DNA of 19,209 bases from an uncultured Bacteroidaceae bacterium. Its GTDB lineage: Bacteria > Bacteroidota > Bacteroidia > Bacteroidales > Bacteroidaceae. A model generated the notes under the pieces. That model did not search any database, was not told the DNA's origin, and was given only the letters and a program-made list of their open reading frames with translations. This document shows, piece after piece, positions 1-8,369 of this stretch. The stretch covers positions 1 to 19,209 of the forward strand of contig CAKRRN010000043.1 in NCBI GenBank assembly GCA_934394435.1, read 5' to 3'. The position numbers were made by a program, and so were the translations under genes. Position 1 is the first letter of the stretch; each line of letters opens with the position of its first letter.

Positions 1-22
1 GACTGTTTGCCTAATATCGTAT

Positions 23-112
23 CCAGTACCACCTAGCTGGTACTGCAGTTTCATATGCTTGGTACTGGAGTGTCAGCCTACTAAAACTCCAGTACCACCT
101 AACTGGTACTGG
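23..112. repeat. Array of interlocking short palindromes (TGGTACTG family)
   Basis: Five copies of the 8-mer TGGTACTG or its complement lie in 90 bases. Inverted copies are at 23-31 and 87-97, and direct copies at 38-45, 60-70 and 104-112. The blocks 23-45 and 89-111 are near-identical direct repeats of 23 bases with one G/A difference. Each is itself a hairpin with an 8-9 bp stem and a 6-base loop. The middle copies form a further 11-bp inverted repeat (60-70 with 87-97). A degenerate copy may lie near 137-151. The array lies beyond the 3' end of the TamB gene. It could be a REP-like dispersed element, an operator cluster for a gene left of the window, or a folded RNA. The sequence does not decide between these. 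Confidence 0.75.
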
Positions 113-168
113 CGGAACTGATAATATGCTTGCCTATACCAGTAGCATACCAAGGATTAGACATCTAT

Positions 169-200
169 AAAAACCCAAAATCGGTCATTAGATTCCGATT
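169..200 (-). terminator. Weak terminator-like hairpin after the TamB gene
   Basis: On the minus strand a 6-bp stem (AATCGG/CCGATT, 179-184 and 195-200) closes a 10-base loop. It is followed by a T-rich stretch interrupted by GGG. It lies about 65 bases past the TamB stop codon, in the right orientation. The stem is short, so this is a tentative call. Confidence 0.35.
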
Positions 201-266
201 CAAATGAGACTTTATTTTGAGTTTTAGCAGACAGCGATAAACAAGTATAGAGAGGTGTGTGCGTGG

Positions 267-3200
267 TTAGCGTTTCTCTGATGCAGAGCTATGTTTCTGA
301 TGCTGTGATTTTGATTTACGGCGAGATGATTTACGCCAGCTATTAAAATCACGCTTGAATTGTAAACCTATGCCTTGTGTGGTCAGTGATGACTGTATGA
401 AGTATCTGTCGTTTGTTTGGTTGTAGGCTTTCAGAGAAAGGTTGCCATTGGGTGTAAGTAGGTACTGAACATCAAAATCACCAATAAAATTGTTTGTGCT
501 GTAGTAGCTTTCTCTGTAACCGAAATTACCATTGATAAGCAAACGGTTGTTGAGGAGTTTTCCGCTCAGCATACCTTCTATGTCCAGTTGATCCCAGCCC
601 GTATCTCCAGTCTTGAGGTTCGCGCCAAAGGACCAGTTGTGTGATCCCATGGCATTGGAGAGAAACTGATTAAACTGGCTACTTAGTGTGCTACTGATAA
701 GGGAGTTGACTGCTGTACCGCTTTGGGTAGCTCCGTTTTGGAATTGGGCATTCTGATTATAGAAACGTCCGATACCAAGCAGATAGATTATCTGCATGTT
801 TCTCTCTTCGTCAGTGCTAATCATTGTTCTTACCATCTGCTTTTCGTCCTCGTTGGCATTAGGCAGATCGAAGTCAAAAGTCACATTAGGCGAAAACGCT
901 TCTCCTCCAATGTTCATGATGCAGTCTACACGTGTGTTGGCAAGTCCCAAACTGCTTGACGAAAGGTCATCTAACGAGACGTTTGGAACTGTATATACAG
1001 CTTTCATTTGTAGAGCGGCTTTGCCAGGGTCTCCTCCAAAGGTAACTGTTCCGTCTGATTTGAATATGAAGTCTTTTCGAATGACGTCTTGTATAGAAAG
1101 CTTGTAGGTGCCATGATCGACTCTGTAAGTGCCATACATTTGGAATTTACCCTTGTTGTAATAGTTTGCAAGGATGTGCCCGTTTCCGTAAAGATTTATA
1201 TAATCGCCAGATTTCGTATCCATCAATACTTGCATGGTTGCTTCTGGAGTGATGTCGAGGTCGAAGTTTAAGTGCATGTCGCTGCTTGTGGGAGCAAGTT
1301 CTGCTTCCTGTTCTTTGTCATCTGTCTGCATACTGTCTTTCTTGGATATGTAGGTGATGAAATTTGTATCGGTTACGGTGGTAGGCGATGTTGCATCGTA
1401 TACTAATGTGGTTCCGCTTTGTGGGGTGGCTTTTACATCTATGTTTACGACTCCTGGCTGTCCGTATACGTGAGCTTGTCCTGTGGCGAATACAGTACCA
1501 CAGAAATTCAAATCTTGCATTTTGGGGAAGTTATATCCCAAAATATTCTGCGCATTGATATTCACATCATATGACATGTGAGTTAGGTGGTGATGAGTGA
1601 GCATACCGCTTAGCTGTGCAGAATGTTCGTTGTAGCCTGGTGCACCCAGATAATCATAAATGGTAGCGGATGGGAATCGTATGGTGTCTGGTGTCAGAAT
1701 GACGGTGTCTCCTGCCAGATGATAGTCGACTCCCAACGATGATACTCGTACGGAAGCCTCTTCAGCCACAACTGTTCCTTGCAGGTTGATGTTCTTAAAT
1801 GCTCCGAATACACGACAGTTACCACTGATTCGTCCTTCCATCTTATCGAAAATGGACGATGCATAGCGATGAAGAAAATGAAGGTCCATACGCTGGGTGT
1901 TGATATTGAGGTCAATACCAGATCCAGGGTCATGCCCTAATGTGATGCTTCCAAGCACTGTGGTTTGCTGGTGGGCGCGTGGTTCTTGTATGTATGCATC
2001 CAGTAGTATAGTTTTGGGATGACTTCCCCAGTTGATGTGCATGTCCATATCGCCCATGTCGGCATCGTTGAATGTAAAGTCATGCACTTGGAGAAAAGCG
2101 TCTGCCAGGGGGGCTTTGGTTAGTTGACGTCCATAGATGCGTCCTGTGGCAAAACCATGGAAATCCACAGCGTGGAAGTTGACTATGCTGAATAGGTAAG
2201 ACAAATCAAAGTCTTTTATGTCTACCATGAGTGTGTCTTTTTCTGAGTTAGACACTTTTCCGTTAAGTGCGATATAGCGATCTCTGTTGGATAAACTTAC
2301 ATCCTGTATGTCTGCCATGCCGTGATGCCAGTACACTTTTCCGGGATGTATTTTCCAGATGGTGTCGTTGATGATAATCTCTGATGGGTTTACATGGGCT
2401 GATACTGTGGTTTTCCCATCAGGGTCCTTGATGAATTCTGCTGCCATGCTTAGGGAACCTCGTTGTTGAGATGCAGAATTGTTGTCCCATTGTAATTGGG
2501 TAGCCAGTCTGTTGTTTTCGGTGTACGCTGTCAAGTCAATGTCTGTAGGTTTACCTTTTATCATACGGCTGGCTCGTACGCTTGCTTGTACGTTTTGTCG
2601 TGTACATTCCAGACGCACACTGCCATTGCGCAGTTCCTCTGTTCCCAATCGTAAAGAGGGAATTTGTCCATCCAACTCCATTATGTTTACACCACTATGG
2701 ATGTAACCGTGTAGAGTGGCCTCTTCTGGTATAGAAAATGTCATACCCGTTAGACGTGAGATGACGGCTGTGTCCTGCATGCGCAGTGTAAAGTTTATGT
2801 CTGTCTCGTCGTCAATGCTGGTCATACGAGGTTCTGGGATGATGCTTGGAAGATGGTGGTGGGTGATGAGCAAGGCCGCGCGCGAAAGATTTTTCCATTT
2901 GAAATTCCCGTTAGCCTCAACTTGGGCAATAGGACTGGTAAGCCTAAATCGTTGCATGTTTCCGCTGGCCTCATTACTGATACGTATATCATCTATGTTG
3001 AGCGAGCCTTTTTCTGGCGAATCTATATTTAGCTGGCTTAGGGCGATATCTCCTAGTAGTTGCCCTGATGAAGGTAAAGTGATGTCTGCCTGTATTAAAC
3101 CTGAGAAATATTCATTCGGAAAGGCTTTTGTCAGATTGAGGGCAGAGGGGGAGAACTTGTCCAAATTACCGTTAAGCTTGATGTGTTTATCTCCTTTAGA

Positions 3201-4700
3201 GGGTAGACTTGCCTGCGCTTCAAGTTGCAGCTGGCCTTGCTCTTCATCGACGTGCATGGATATCTGGTAATCATATCCGTGAATGTAACCCTGAAATGGA
3301 ATGTCATGATAGGTATGCTGCTTAAATAGCATTGATTGCAGGGTGCCCAAAGCCTGTACCGATGGTTTCCCATTTGGACCATGAATCTGTCCGTGTAACG
3401 TAGCAGAAGCGGTGATATCTTGTGGAATATAAGCTGAGGAATGTTGCAGAAGTGCTTCTGGATTGATACCTTTTAGCGCAAGGGCAACTTGAAAATCATT
3501 CTTGTTTTCAATTGTTCCTTTTACTCCTAAACTGCCTATGTCGGTACGAATAGACAGGTCTGTTCGCACGAGTCGTTTGTTATAAAAGAGTATACCGTTT
3601 GTGTGAATATTTCCTAAGGACTTTATTCTTTTTAGAAGGTTGTTGTTGAGAGTGGGTATGCCATCTTCCAGCTGGTTCCAAAATGCATGCGTTATATTGA
3701 ACTCCTGAAGAGATACATTGATGGCAGGCGAACGAAATACATCATGTGCCAGGATTTCTGTAGCAAGTGATATGTTACGATTCTTGTCAGCAAGCTTAGT
3801 TTCCGTCAAGGTCAGTTGTCCATTATTGCTCAAATGTAATTGAGTGCGTAGTCTGATAGGATAGGTAATCTTGCTAAGACCTGGTAAAACGGGAGCCAAG
3901 TCAGCAGGTGTTACATCCAATTCTAAATGACTACCTACCTGTAGACTATCCAGCCATGTCGTTATCTTCTTCCCTTTGGGTGGCAGATTTTTATAATGGG
4001 CTGTTAGCAGTGGGGTAGACAGAGTAGAGTGTGCAACTCGTAGGTTGAAATCTTGTAGTTGAAGAAAATTCCTGTTGGCATTCATCTTGAATTGCAGCTT
4101 GTCCAGTGTCAGACCTGACTGCTCTGCAAAACTTAGTTTCTTAAGATTTATACTCAAGGAGTCTTGTGATATATTTATCAAGCGTACCGTGAGACTAAGG
4201 TCAGATACCAAAAGATGATTTCTGTCCAGTCGTTTGCTATTATGTGGTTTGTATAGTTTGTCATACTTGACTCGGCATTTGCGTACGAGCAAAGATCCTA
4301 ATTTGAGATCTAGTGGTGACGATGTCGTGTCATTTGGATTTCGCAAGGCATCAACTAAAAACTGCCAGTTAGGTGCGCTATCGGGTACAGCATGATAAAA
4401 AGTTCCTTTGGCTCCAAATAATTGGGCATTGCTGATATGAATTTTCTTGTCAAGCAGTGGGATTATATCCATCTTGGCAGCTACCCTTGGGATGTGAAGC
4501 ATCAGTGTGTCTCGTTGGTCATACACTTGTATGCCATCAACGATCAAACGTCCTGGTAGCCCCAGGCGAATACGACTTACGTTTATGCGTGTATGCAATC
4601 GTTCCTCCAGCAATTCCGCTGCAATTCCTCCTAACCATTTTTGCACAGAAGGAATAGCCGTGACACCCAGAAGCAGAAGGTAGCTCCCGAAGATCAGCAA
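267..4700 (-). CDS. tamB: TamB/AsmA-like translocation and assembly module protein
   Basis: This is a very long envelope protein of 1,477 residues as read from a TTG codon. A hydrophobic anchor lies at about residues 2-22. A long AsmA/TamB-like beta-rich body follows, built from repeated alternating strands of the Lx(I/V)xG type. The C-terminal third, roughly residues 1100-1455, matches the TamB (DUF490) domain, including the GxYxVxxGxYxLxxQxxIxxxF-type segment and a final beta-strand region. A basic Lys/Arg/Ser tail ends the protein. TamB proteins bridge the inner and outer membranes and are linked to outer-membrane protein assembly and lipid transport. No ATG start exists in this frame. The upstream in-frame stop is at 4752-4754, and the residues just before the TTG (KAVKYIFRLCV) look like the missing basic flank of the anchor. 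A start at the ATG of 4809 plus a one-base shift in the A5 run at 4746-4750 would restore it. The family call is firm and the start is doubtful. Confidence 0.9.
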   Translation of the reverse strand: MLIFGSYLLLLGVTAIPSVQKWLGGIAAELLEERLHTRINVSRIRLGLPGRLIVDGIQVYDQRDTLMLHIPRVAAKMDIIPLLDKKIHISNAQLFGAKGTFYHAVPDSAPNWQFLVDALRNPNDTTSSPLDLKLGSLLVRKCRVKYDKLYKPHNSKRLDRNHLLVSDLSLTVRLINISQDSLSINLKKLSFAEQSGLTLDKLQFKMNANRNFLQLQDFNLRVAHSTLSTPLLTAHYKNLPPKGKKITTWLDSLQVGSHLELDVTPADLAPVLPGLSKITYPIRLRTQLHLSNNGQLTLTETKLADKNRNISLATEILAHDVFRSPAINVSLQEFNITHAFWNQLEDGIPTLNNNLLKRIKSLGNIHTNGILFYNKRLVRTDLSIRTDIGSLGVKGTIENKNDFQVALALKGINPEALLQHSSAYIPQDITASATLHGQIHGPNGKPSVQALGTLQSMLFKQHTYHDIPFQGYIHGYDYQISMHVDEEQGQLQLEAQASLPSKGDKHIKLNGNLDKFSPSALNLTKAFPNEYFSGLIQADITLPSSGQLLGDIALSQLNIDSPEKGSLNIDDIRISNEASGNMQRFRLTSPIAQVEANGNFKWKNLSRAALLITHHHLPSIIPEPRMTSIDDETDINFTLRMQDTAVISRLTGMTFSIPEEATLHGYIHSGVNIMELDGQIPSLRLGTEELRNGSVRLECTRQNVQASVRASRMIKGKPTDIDLTAYTENNRLATQLQWDNNSASQQRGSLSMAAEFIKDPDGKTTVSAHVNPSEIIINDTIWKIHPGKVYWHHGMADIQDVSLSNRDRYIALNGKVSNSEKDTLMVDIKDFDLSYLFSIVNFHAVDFHGFATGRIYGRQLTKAPLADAFLQVHDFTFNDADMGDMDMHINWGSHPKTILLDAYIQEPRAHQQTTVLGSITLGHDPGSGIDLNINTQRMDLHFLHRYASSIFDKMEGRISGNCRVFGAFKNINLQGTVVAEEASVRVSSLGVDYHLAGDTVILTPDTIRFPSATIYDYLGAPGYNEHSAQLSGMLTHHHLTHMSYDVNINAQNILGYNFPKMQDLNFCGTVFATGQAHVYGQPGVVNIDVKATPQSGTTLVYDATSPTTVTDTNFITYISKKDSMQTDDKEQEAELAPTSSDMHLNFDLDITPEATMQVLMDTKSGDYINLYGNGHILANYYNKGKFQMYGTYRVDHGTYKLSIQDVIRKDFIFKSDGTVTFGGDPGKAALQMKAVYTVPNVSLDDLSSSSLGLANTRVDCIMNIGGEAFSPNVTFDFDLPNANEDEKQMVRTMISTDEERNMQIIYLLGIGRFYNQNAQFQNGATQSGTAVNSLISSTLSSQFNQFLSNAMGSHNWSFGANLKTGDTGWDQLDIEGMLSGKLLNNRLLINGNFGYRESYYSTNNFIGDFDVQYLLTPNGNLSLKAYNQTNDRYFIQSSLTTQGIGLQFKRDFNSWRKSSRRKSKSQHQKHSSASEKR

Positions 4701-4819
4701 AACGCATAAGCGAAATATATATTTGACTGCTTTGATATGCCTTGATTTTTCTTAGTGCGGTTGGGGAAACATCGTCTTTTGTAGACCCTTGTTGCCCCCT
4801 GTGTTTCATTAAGCGACTT

Positions 4820-4827
4820 CAAAAGTA
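4820..4827 (-). promoter_or_regulatory. Candidate -7 box for the TamB gene
   Basis: The minus strand reads TACTTTTG, an exact TAnnTTTG Bacteroidetes -7 element. It lies only about ten bases upstream of the ATG at 4809. No clear -33 TTTG is visible at the usual spacing. If it is real, the transcript leader is only a few bases. That favours 4809 over the TTG at 4700 as the original start codon. Confidence 0.45.
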
Positions 4828-4870
4828 CAAATTAAATTTCGGTTTATAAGGGTAAATCGCTTTTTTTAAG

Positions 4871-4878
4871 TAATTTTG
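4871..4878 (+). promoter_or_regulatory. Candidate -7 box for the nqr operon
   Basis: TAATTTTG fits TAnnTTTG exactly. It lies 37 bases before the nqrA ATG, which predicts a leader of roughly 30 bases. The -33 TTTG is not recognisable at the usual spacing, where the sequence is only T-rich. The position between divergent genes supports the call. Confidence 0.5.
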
Positions 4879-4915
4879 CAGCACTTTATAAAGGTAACGT
4901 TATTTTGTTCTTGAT

Positions 4916-6244
4916 ATGACAAAGGTAATCAAATTAAACAAAGGCCTTGATGTCAATCTAAAGGGAAAAGCAATACCGAAAACGTCAACACTGGCAATTT
5001 CAGGTGAATATGCTCTTTGCCCCGATGATTTTCCAGGTCTGAAACCCCGTGTGGTGGTGAAGGAAGGTGATGCCGTAAAAGCAGGTGACGCCCTCTTTGC
5101 GGATAAGCTACACCCCGAGGTAAAATTCGTGAGTCCGGTCAGTGGAACGGTTTCCCTGGTAGAGCGTGGCGACCGCCGCAAGTTGCTTGCCATCCATGTG
5201 CAGGCAGACGAGAAGCAGGAGTCGCGCCAGTTTGACACCAAGGGTGATGTGAAGAGCCTGCTCCTTGAGAGTGGTCTGTTTGGCTTTTTCCGTCAGCGTC
5301 CTTATGACGTGGTGGCATCGCCCGAAGATTCTCCTAAGGCTATCTTCGTGAGCGCGTTTAACAGCATGCCCCTTAGTCAGGACTTCGAGTACATCCTGAA
5401 GGGTCAAGAGAAGGCTTTCCAGGCTGGCTTGACAGCTCTCTCGCGTATGGCGAAGGTGCATCTGGGCGTGAGTGCCAAGCAGACGAGTGAGGCTCTGTTG
5501 CAGGCTAAGGACTGTGAGGTAACAGTGTTTGATGGTCCTGCTCCTGCAGGCAATGTAGGTGTGCAAATCAATCACATCGACCCCGTGAACAAGGGTGAGG
5601 TGGTTTGGACCTTGGGTGCTGAGGAGGTAATATTCGTAGGCCGTCTGATGCTTACTGGTCAGGTAGACCTCACACGCACCATTGCTTTGGCTGGCAGTGA
5701 GGTGAACGATCCCGCTTATTATCAGATAAAAGTGGGACAGAAACTCTCCTCCTTGCTTGACGGACGTGTTGGCACAAACGACACACGTATCATCAACGGT
5801 AATGTAATGACAGGTATCAAGGCCACTGCCGATGCTTTCTTGGCAGCGCATGCCACTGAGGTGAATGTCATTCCCGAGGGTGATCACGCTGACGAGTTCC
5901 TGGGATGGATAAGCCCTCGGATCAATACCTTTAGCACCCACCGCAGCTATTTCAGCTGGTTGCTGGGTAAGAAGAAGGAATATATAATGGACGCGCGCGT
6001 AAAGGGAGGTGAGCGTCACATGATTATGAGTGGCGAGTATGACCGTGTGTTCCCCATGGATATCTATGCTGGCTATCTGGTGAAGGCTATCATCGCGGGC
6101 GATATCGACCGTCAAGAGGCTCTGGGTATCTATGAGGTAGCTCCCGAGGATTTCGCTATAGCCGAGTTCGTTGATAGCTCTAAATTGGAACTACAGCGTA
6201 TCGTGCGTCAGGGACTTGATATCCTCAGAAAGGAAAATGCTTAA
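4916..6244 (+). CDS. nqrA: Na+-translocating NADH:quinone reductase subunit A
   Basis: The 442-residue product is the soluble, cytoplasm-facing NqrA subunit of the sodium-pumping NADH:quinone oxidoreductase. NqrA docks on NqrB and is implicated in quinone binding. The N-terminus (MTKVIKLNKGLDVNLKGKA) and the Gly-rich biotinyl-lipoyl-like segment near residues 42-85 are typical of the family, and the length is normal. It is the first gene of a six-gene operon and starts 37 bases after a TAnnTTTG box. No Shine-Dalgarno is present, as is usual for leader genes in Bacteroidetes. Only 17 bases separate it from nqrB. Nothing is missing or truncated, and the identification is certain from family sequence plus gene order. 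Confidence 0.97.
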   Translation: MTKVIKLNKGLDVNLKGKAIPKTSTLAISGEYALCPDDFPGLKPRVVVKEGDAVKAGDALFADKLHPEVKFVSPVSGTVSLVERGDRRKLLAIHVQADEKQESRQFDTKGDVKSLLLESGLFGFFRQRPYDVVASPEDSPKAIFVSAFNSMPLSQDFEYILKGQEKAFQAGLTALSRMAKVHLGVSAKQTSEALLQAKDCEVTVFDGPAPAGNVGVQINHIDPVNKGEVVWTLGAEEVIFVGRLMLTGQVDLTRTIALAGSEVNDPAYYQIKVGQKLSSLLDGRVGTNDTRIINGNVMTGIKATADAFLAAHATEVNVIPEGDHADEFLGWISPRINTFSTHRSYFSWLLGKKKEYIMDARVKGGERHMIMSGEYDRVFPMDIYAGYLVKAIIAGDIDRQEALGIYEVAPEDFAIAEFVDSSKLELQRIVRQGLDILRKENA

Positions 6245-6261
6245 AGAAACAGTAAAACAAT

Positions 6262-7434
6262 ATGAAAGCAATTAGAAATTTATTCGATCACATAAAGCCC
6301 TACGTGGAAGAGGGTGGCAAGTACCATGCCTTCCGTAGCTTGGTAGATGGATTCGAGACCTTCGCTTTCGTTCCCAACACGACCTCGCGCGTGGGTAGCG
6401 TGAACATACACGATGCCATCGACAGTAAGCGCATTATGAGCTTTGTAGTGCTTGCTCTGGTGCCAGCCCTGCTCTTTGGTATGTATAATGTAGGTTATCA
6501 AAACTATCTGGCAGCGGGCACGCTAGCAAGTGCTTCCTTCTGGGAGGTGTTTGGCTATGGCTTCTTGGCTGTTTTGCCTAAGATCGTGGTAAGCTACGTA
6601 GTGGGACTTGGCATTGAGTTCGTTGTAGCGCAATGGAAGGGCGAAGAGATACAGGAAGGCTTCCTCGTGTCGGGTATCATCATCCCATTGATTGTGCCTG
6701 TGACACTTCCCTTGTGGATGTTGGCTATCGCAGTGGCATTCAGTGTGATTCTTGCCAAAGAGATTTTCGGTGGCACAGGTATGAATGTGTTCAATCCTGC
6801 TCTTGTCACCCGTGCGTTCCTCTTCTTTAGCTATCCTTCAGCCATGACAGGTGATAGTAAGGTATGGGTAGCTCAAGACCAGATATGTGGTTTGGGCAAC
6901 AACCTGGCTGATGTGGCCACTTCTGCCACACCGCTTGGTGCTGCTGTTGAGTCTGGCTTCCAGGGATTTGACTGCCAGACCATCCACAATGCCATTGTGG
7001 GTCTCATACCAGGTTCGGTGGGTGAGACCAGTGTCATCGCCATTGCTTTGGGTGCCATCCTGTTGCTTTGGACAGGTGTGGCCAGCTGGAAGACCATGTT
7101 GAGCGTCTTTGTAGGTGGTGCCCTGATGGGTTTCCTGCTGCAGGGAGTGAATGGCAATCATATCTTGTGGTACCAGCATCTGGTGCTGGGTGGTTTCGCC
7201 TTCGGTGCTGTATTCATGGCAACCGATCCTGTTACCAGTGCTCGCACAGAGTGTGGCAAGTACATCTATGGTTTCCTAATTGGTGTCGTTGCTGTGATGG
7301 TGAGGGTGCTCAACCCTGGTTTCCCCGAGGGTATGATGCTCGCTATCTTGCTGATGAACGCCTTCGCGCCTCTTGTTGACTACTGCTTTGTGCAGAGAAA
7401 TATCAGCAAACGCGCTAAACGTGCAATTAAATAA
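6262..7434 (+). CDS. nqrB: Na+-translocating NADH:quinone reductase subunit B
   Basis: The 390-residue product is a polytopic membrane protein and the central Na+-channel and quinone-site subunit of NQR. After a cytoplasmic N-terminal stretch of about 55 residues, hydrophobic segments begin near residue 58 and continue to the C-terminus. The covalent FMN attachment motif Dxx(S/T)xAT is visible as D217-V-A-T220-S-A-T223, so T223 is the predicted phosphoester-linked FMN site made by the flavin transferase ApbE. The conserved FGGTGMNVFNPAL segment (169-181) and MATDPVTSART (near 315-326) are intact. It lies 17 bases after nqrA and 14 before nqrC. The start at MKAIRNLFDHIKP is typical. No anomaly was seen. 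Confidence 0.97.
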   Translation: MKAIRNLFDHIKPYVEEGGKYHAFRSLVDGFETFAFVPNTTSRVGSVNIHDAIDSKRIMSFVVLALVPALLFGMYNVGYQNYLAAGTLASASFWEVFGYGFLAVLPKIVVSYVVGLGIEFVVAQWKGEEIQEGFLVSGIIIPLIVPVTLPLWMLAIAVAFSVILAKEIFGGTGMNVFNPALVTRAFLFFSYPSAMTGDSKVWVAQDQICGLGNNLADVATSATPLGAAVESGFQGFDCQTIHNAIVGLIPGSVGETSVIAIALGAILLLWTGVASWKTMLSVFVGGALMGFLLQGVNGNHILWYQHLVLGGFAFGAVFMATDPVTSARTECGKYIYGFLIGVVAVMVRVLNPGFPEGMMLAILLMNAFAPLVDYCFVQRNISKRAKRAIK

Positions 7435-7448
7435 GGAGAGGTAAAGAT

Positions 7449-8348
7449 ATGGCAAAGAAATTCAAGTGCAATGTCTGTGGACAGACATTCGAGGCAGAGA
7501 CAATGCCTGAGAAGTGTCCTATCTGTGGCGCTCCTGCATCTGAGATAAAGGAAGTGAAGACGGGGCTCAACACTAACAGCAACGCCTACACCATTGTCTA
7601 TGCGGCAGTGATGGTAGTGGTGGTAGCTTTCCTGCTGGCTTTCGTAAGCTCAGCTTTGAAGCCCACTCAGGACGCGAACGTGGAGAACGATACCAAGGGT
7701 CAGATATTGACTGCCATGGGCTTCAATCGCGACTCCATTGATGTGAAGGCTGAGTTTGACAAGGTACAGGACTTCGTCCTCGGTGACGACCAGACAGCTA
7801 TGACACCCTACGAGGGTCAGTTTGAGAGTAGCTATGGCAAGGCCATCAAGGAAAATCGTCTGCATGTGTTCGTTGGTAAGAACAAAGATGGCGAGGAAGT
7901 TTATGTGTTGCCCGTTGTAGGACGTGGTCTATGGGGCGGTCTGTGGGGCTACCTCGCATTATCCTTTGACTGCAACGTGCCCACTGTGAAGGGTGCCTAT
8001 TTCTATCACGAGAGTGAGACCGCTGGCTTGGGTGCACGCATCGCAGACCGAGATTTCCAGAGTCAGTTCATCGGCAAACCTCTCTACGACGAGAATGCTC
8101 CCTCACATGAGATAGCTCTCACTGTGGTGAAGAAGGGCACAGCCAGCAAGGTCACCGAAGTAGATGGCGTTACTGGAGCCACCCTTACCAGTGCAGGTGT
8201 GGGTGCAATGGTCAATGACGGACTAAAAATATACAGCAAGTTCATCGAGTCAAAGACTCCCGCCCTGTTGAGCGATACCGCTGTTGAGGTTGACAGCTGT
8301 GCTGCTGTTGAGAGCGTGGAGGATGGCGACAATACACCAAACAACTAA
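7449..8348 (+). CDS. nqrC: NQR subunit C with fused N-terminal rubredoxin-like domain
   Basis: The product has 299 residues, against the roughly 230-260 usual for NqrC. Residues 1-36 form a rubredoxin-like metal site with C7xxC10G and C23PxC26G, spaced as in the rubredoxin domain of rubrerythrins. Canonical NqrC sequence begins near residue 40 (LNTNSNAYTIVYA). The Met that normally starts it is Leu (CTC), so the extension cannot be skipped by an internal start. One membrane helix spans about residues 48-70. The periplasmic domain carries ETAGLGAR (190-197) and the FMN motif D239-G-V-T242-G-A-T245, with T245 the predicted flavin site. An extra acidic tail of about 30 residues ends the protein. 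In the known NqrC topology the added domain would be cytoplasmic. AAGGAG precedes the ATG by 10 bases. The NqrC call is certain. The extra domain's metal (Fe or Zn) and role are unknown. Confidence 0.96.
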   Translation: MAKKFKCNVCGQTFEAETMPEKCPICGAPASEIKEVKTGLNTNSNAYTIVYAAVMVVVVAFLLAFVSSALKPTQDANVENDTKGQILTAMGFNRDSIDVKAEFDKVQDFVLGDDQTAMTPYEGQFESSYGKAIKENRLHVFVGKNKDGEEVYVLPVVGRGLWGGLWGYLALSFDCNVPTVKGAYFYHESETAGLGARIADRDFQSQFIGKPLYDENAPSHEIALTVVKKGTASKVTEVDGVTGATLTSAGVGAMVNDGLKIYSKFIESKTPALLSDTAVEVDSCAAVESVEDGDNTPNN

Positions 8349-8369
8349 TCTTAGGAGGAACAGAGAATT

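Noticed and set aside
2716..3270. 184-codon plus-strand open frame inside the TamB gene
   Set aside because: It is antisense to the TamB body, Ser/Arg-rich with no domain. The TamB reading explains the sequence.
5108..6115. 335-codon minus-strand open frame inside nqrA
   Set aside because: It lies wholly antisense to a certain nqrA, has no recognisable domain, and is rich in His/Thr/Leu as expected from the complement of a biased coding frame.
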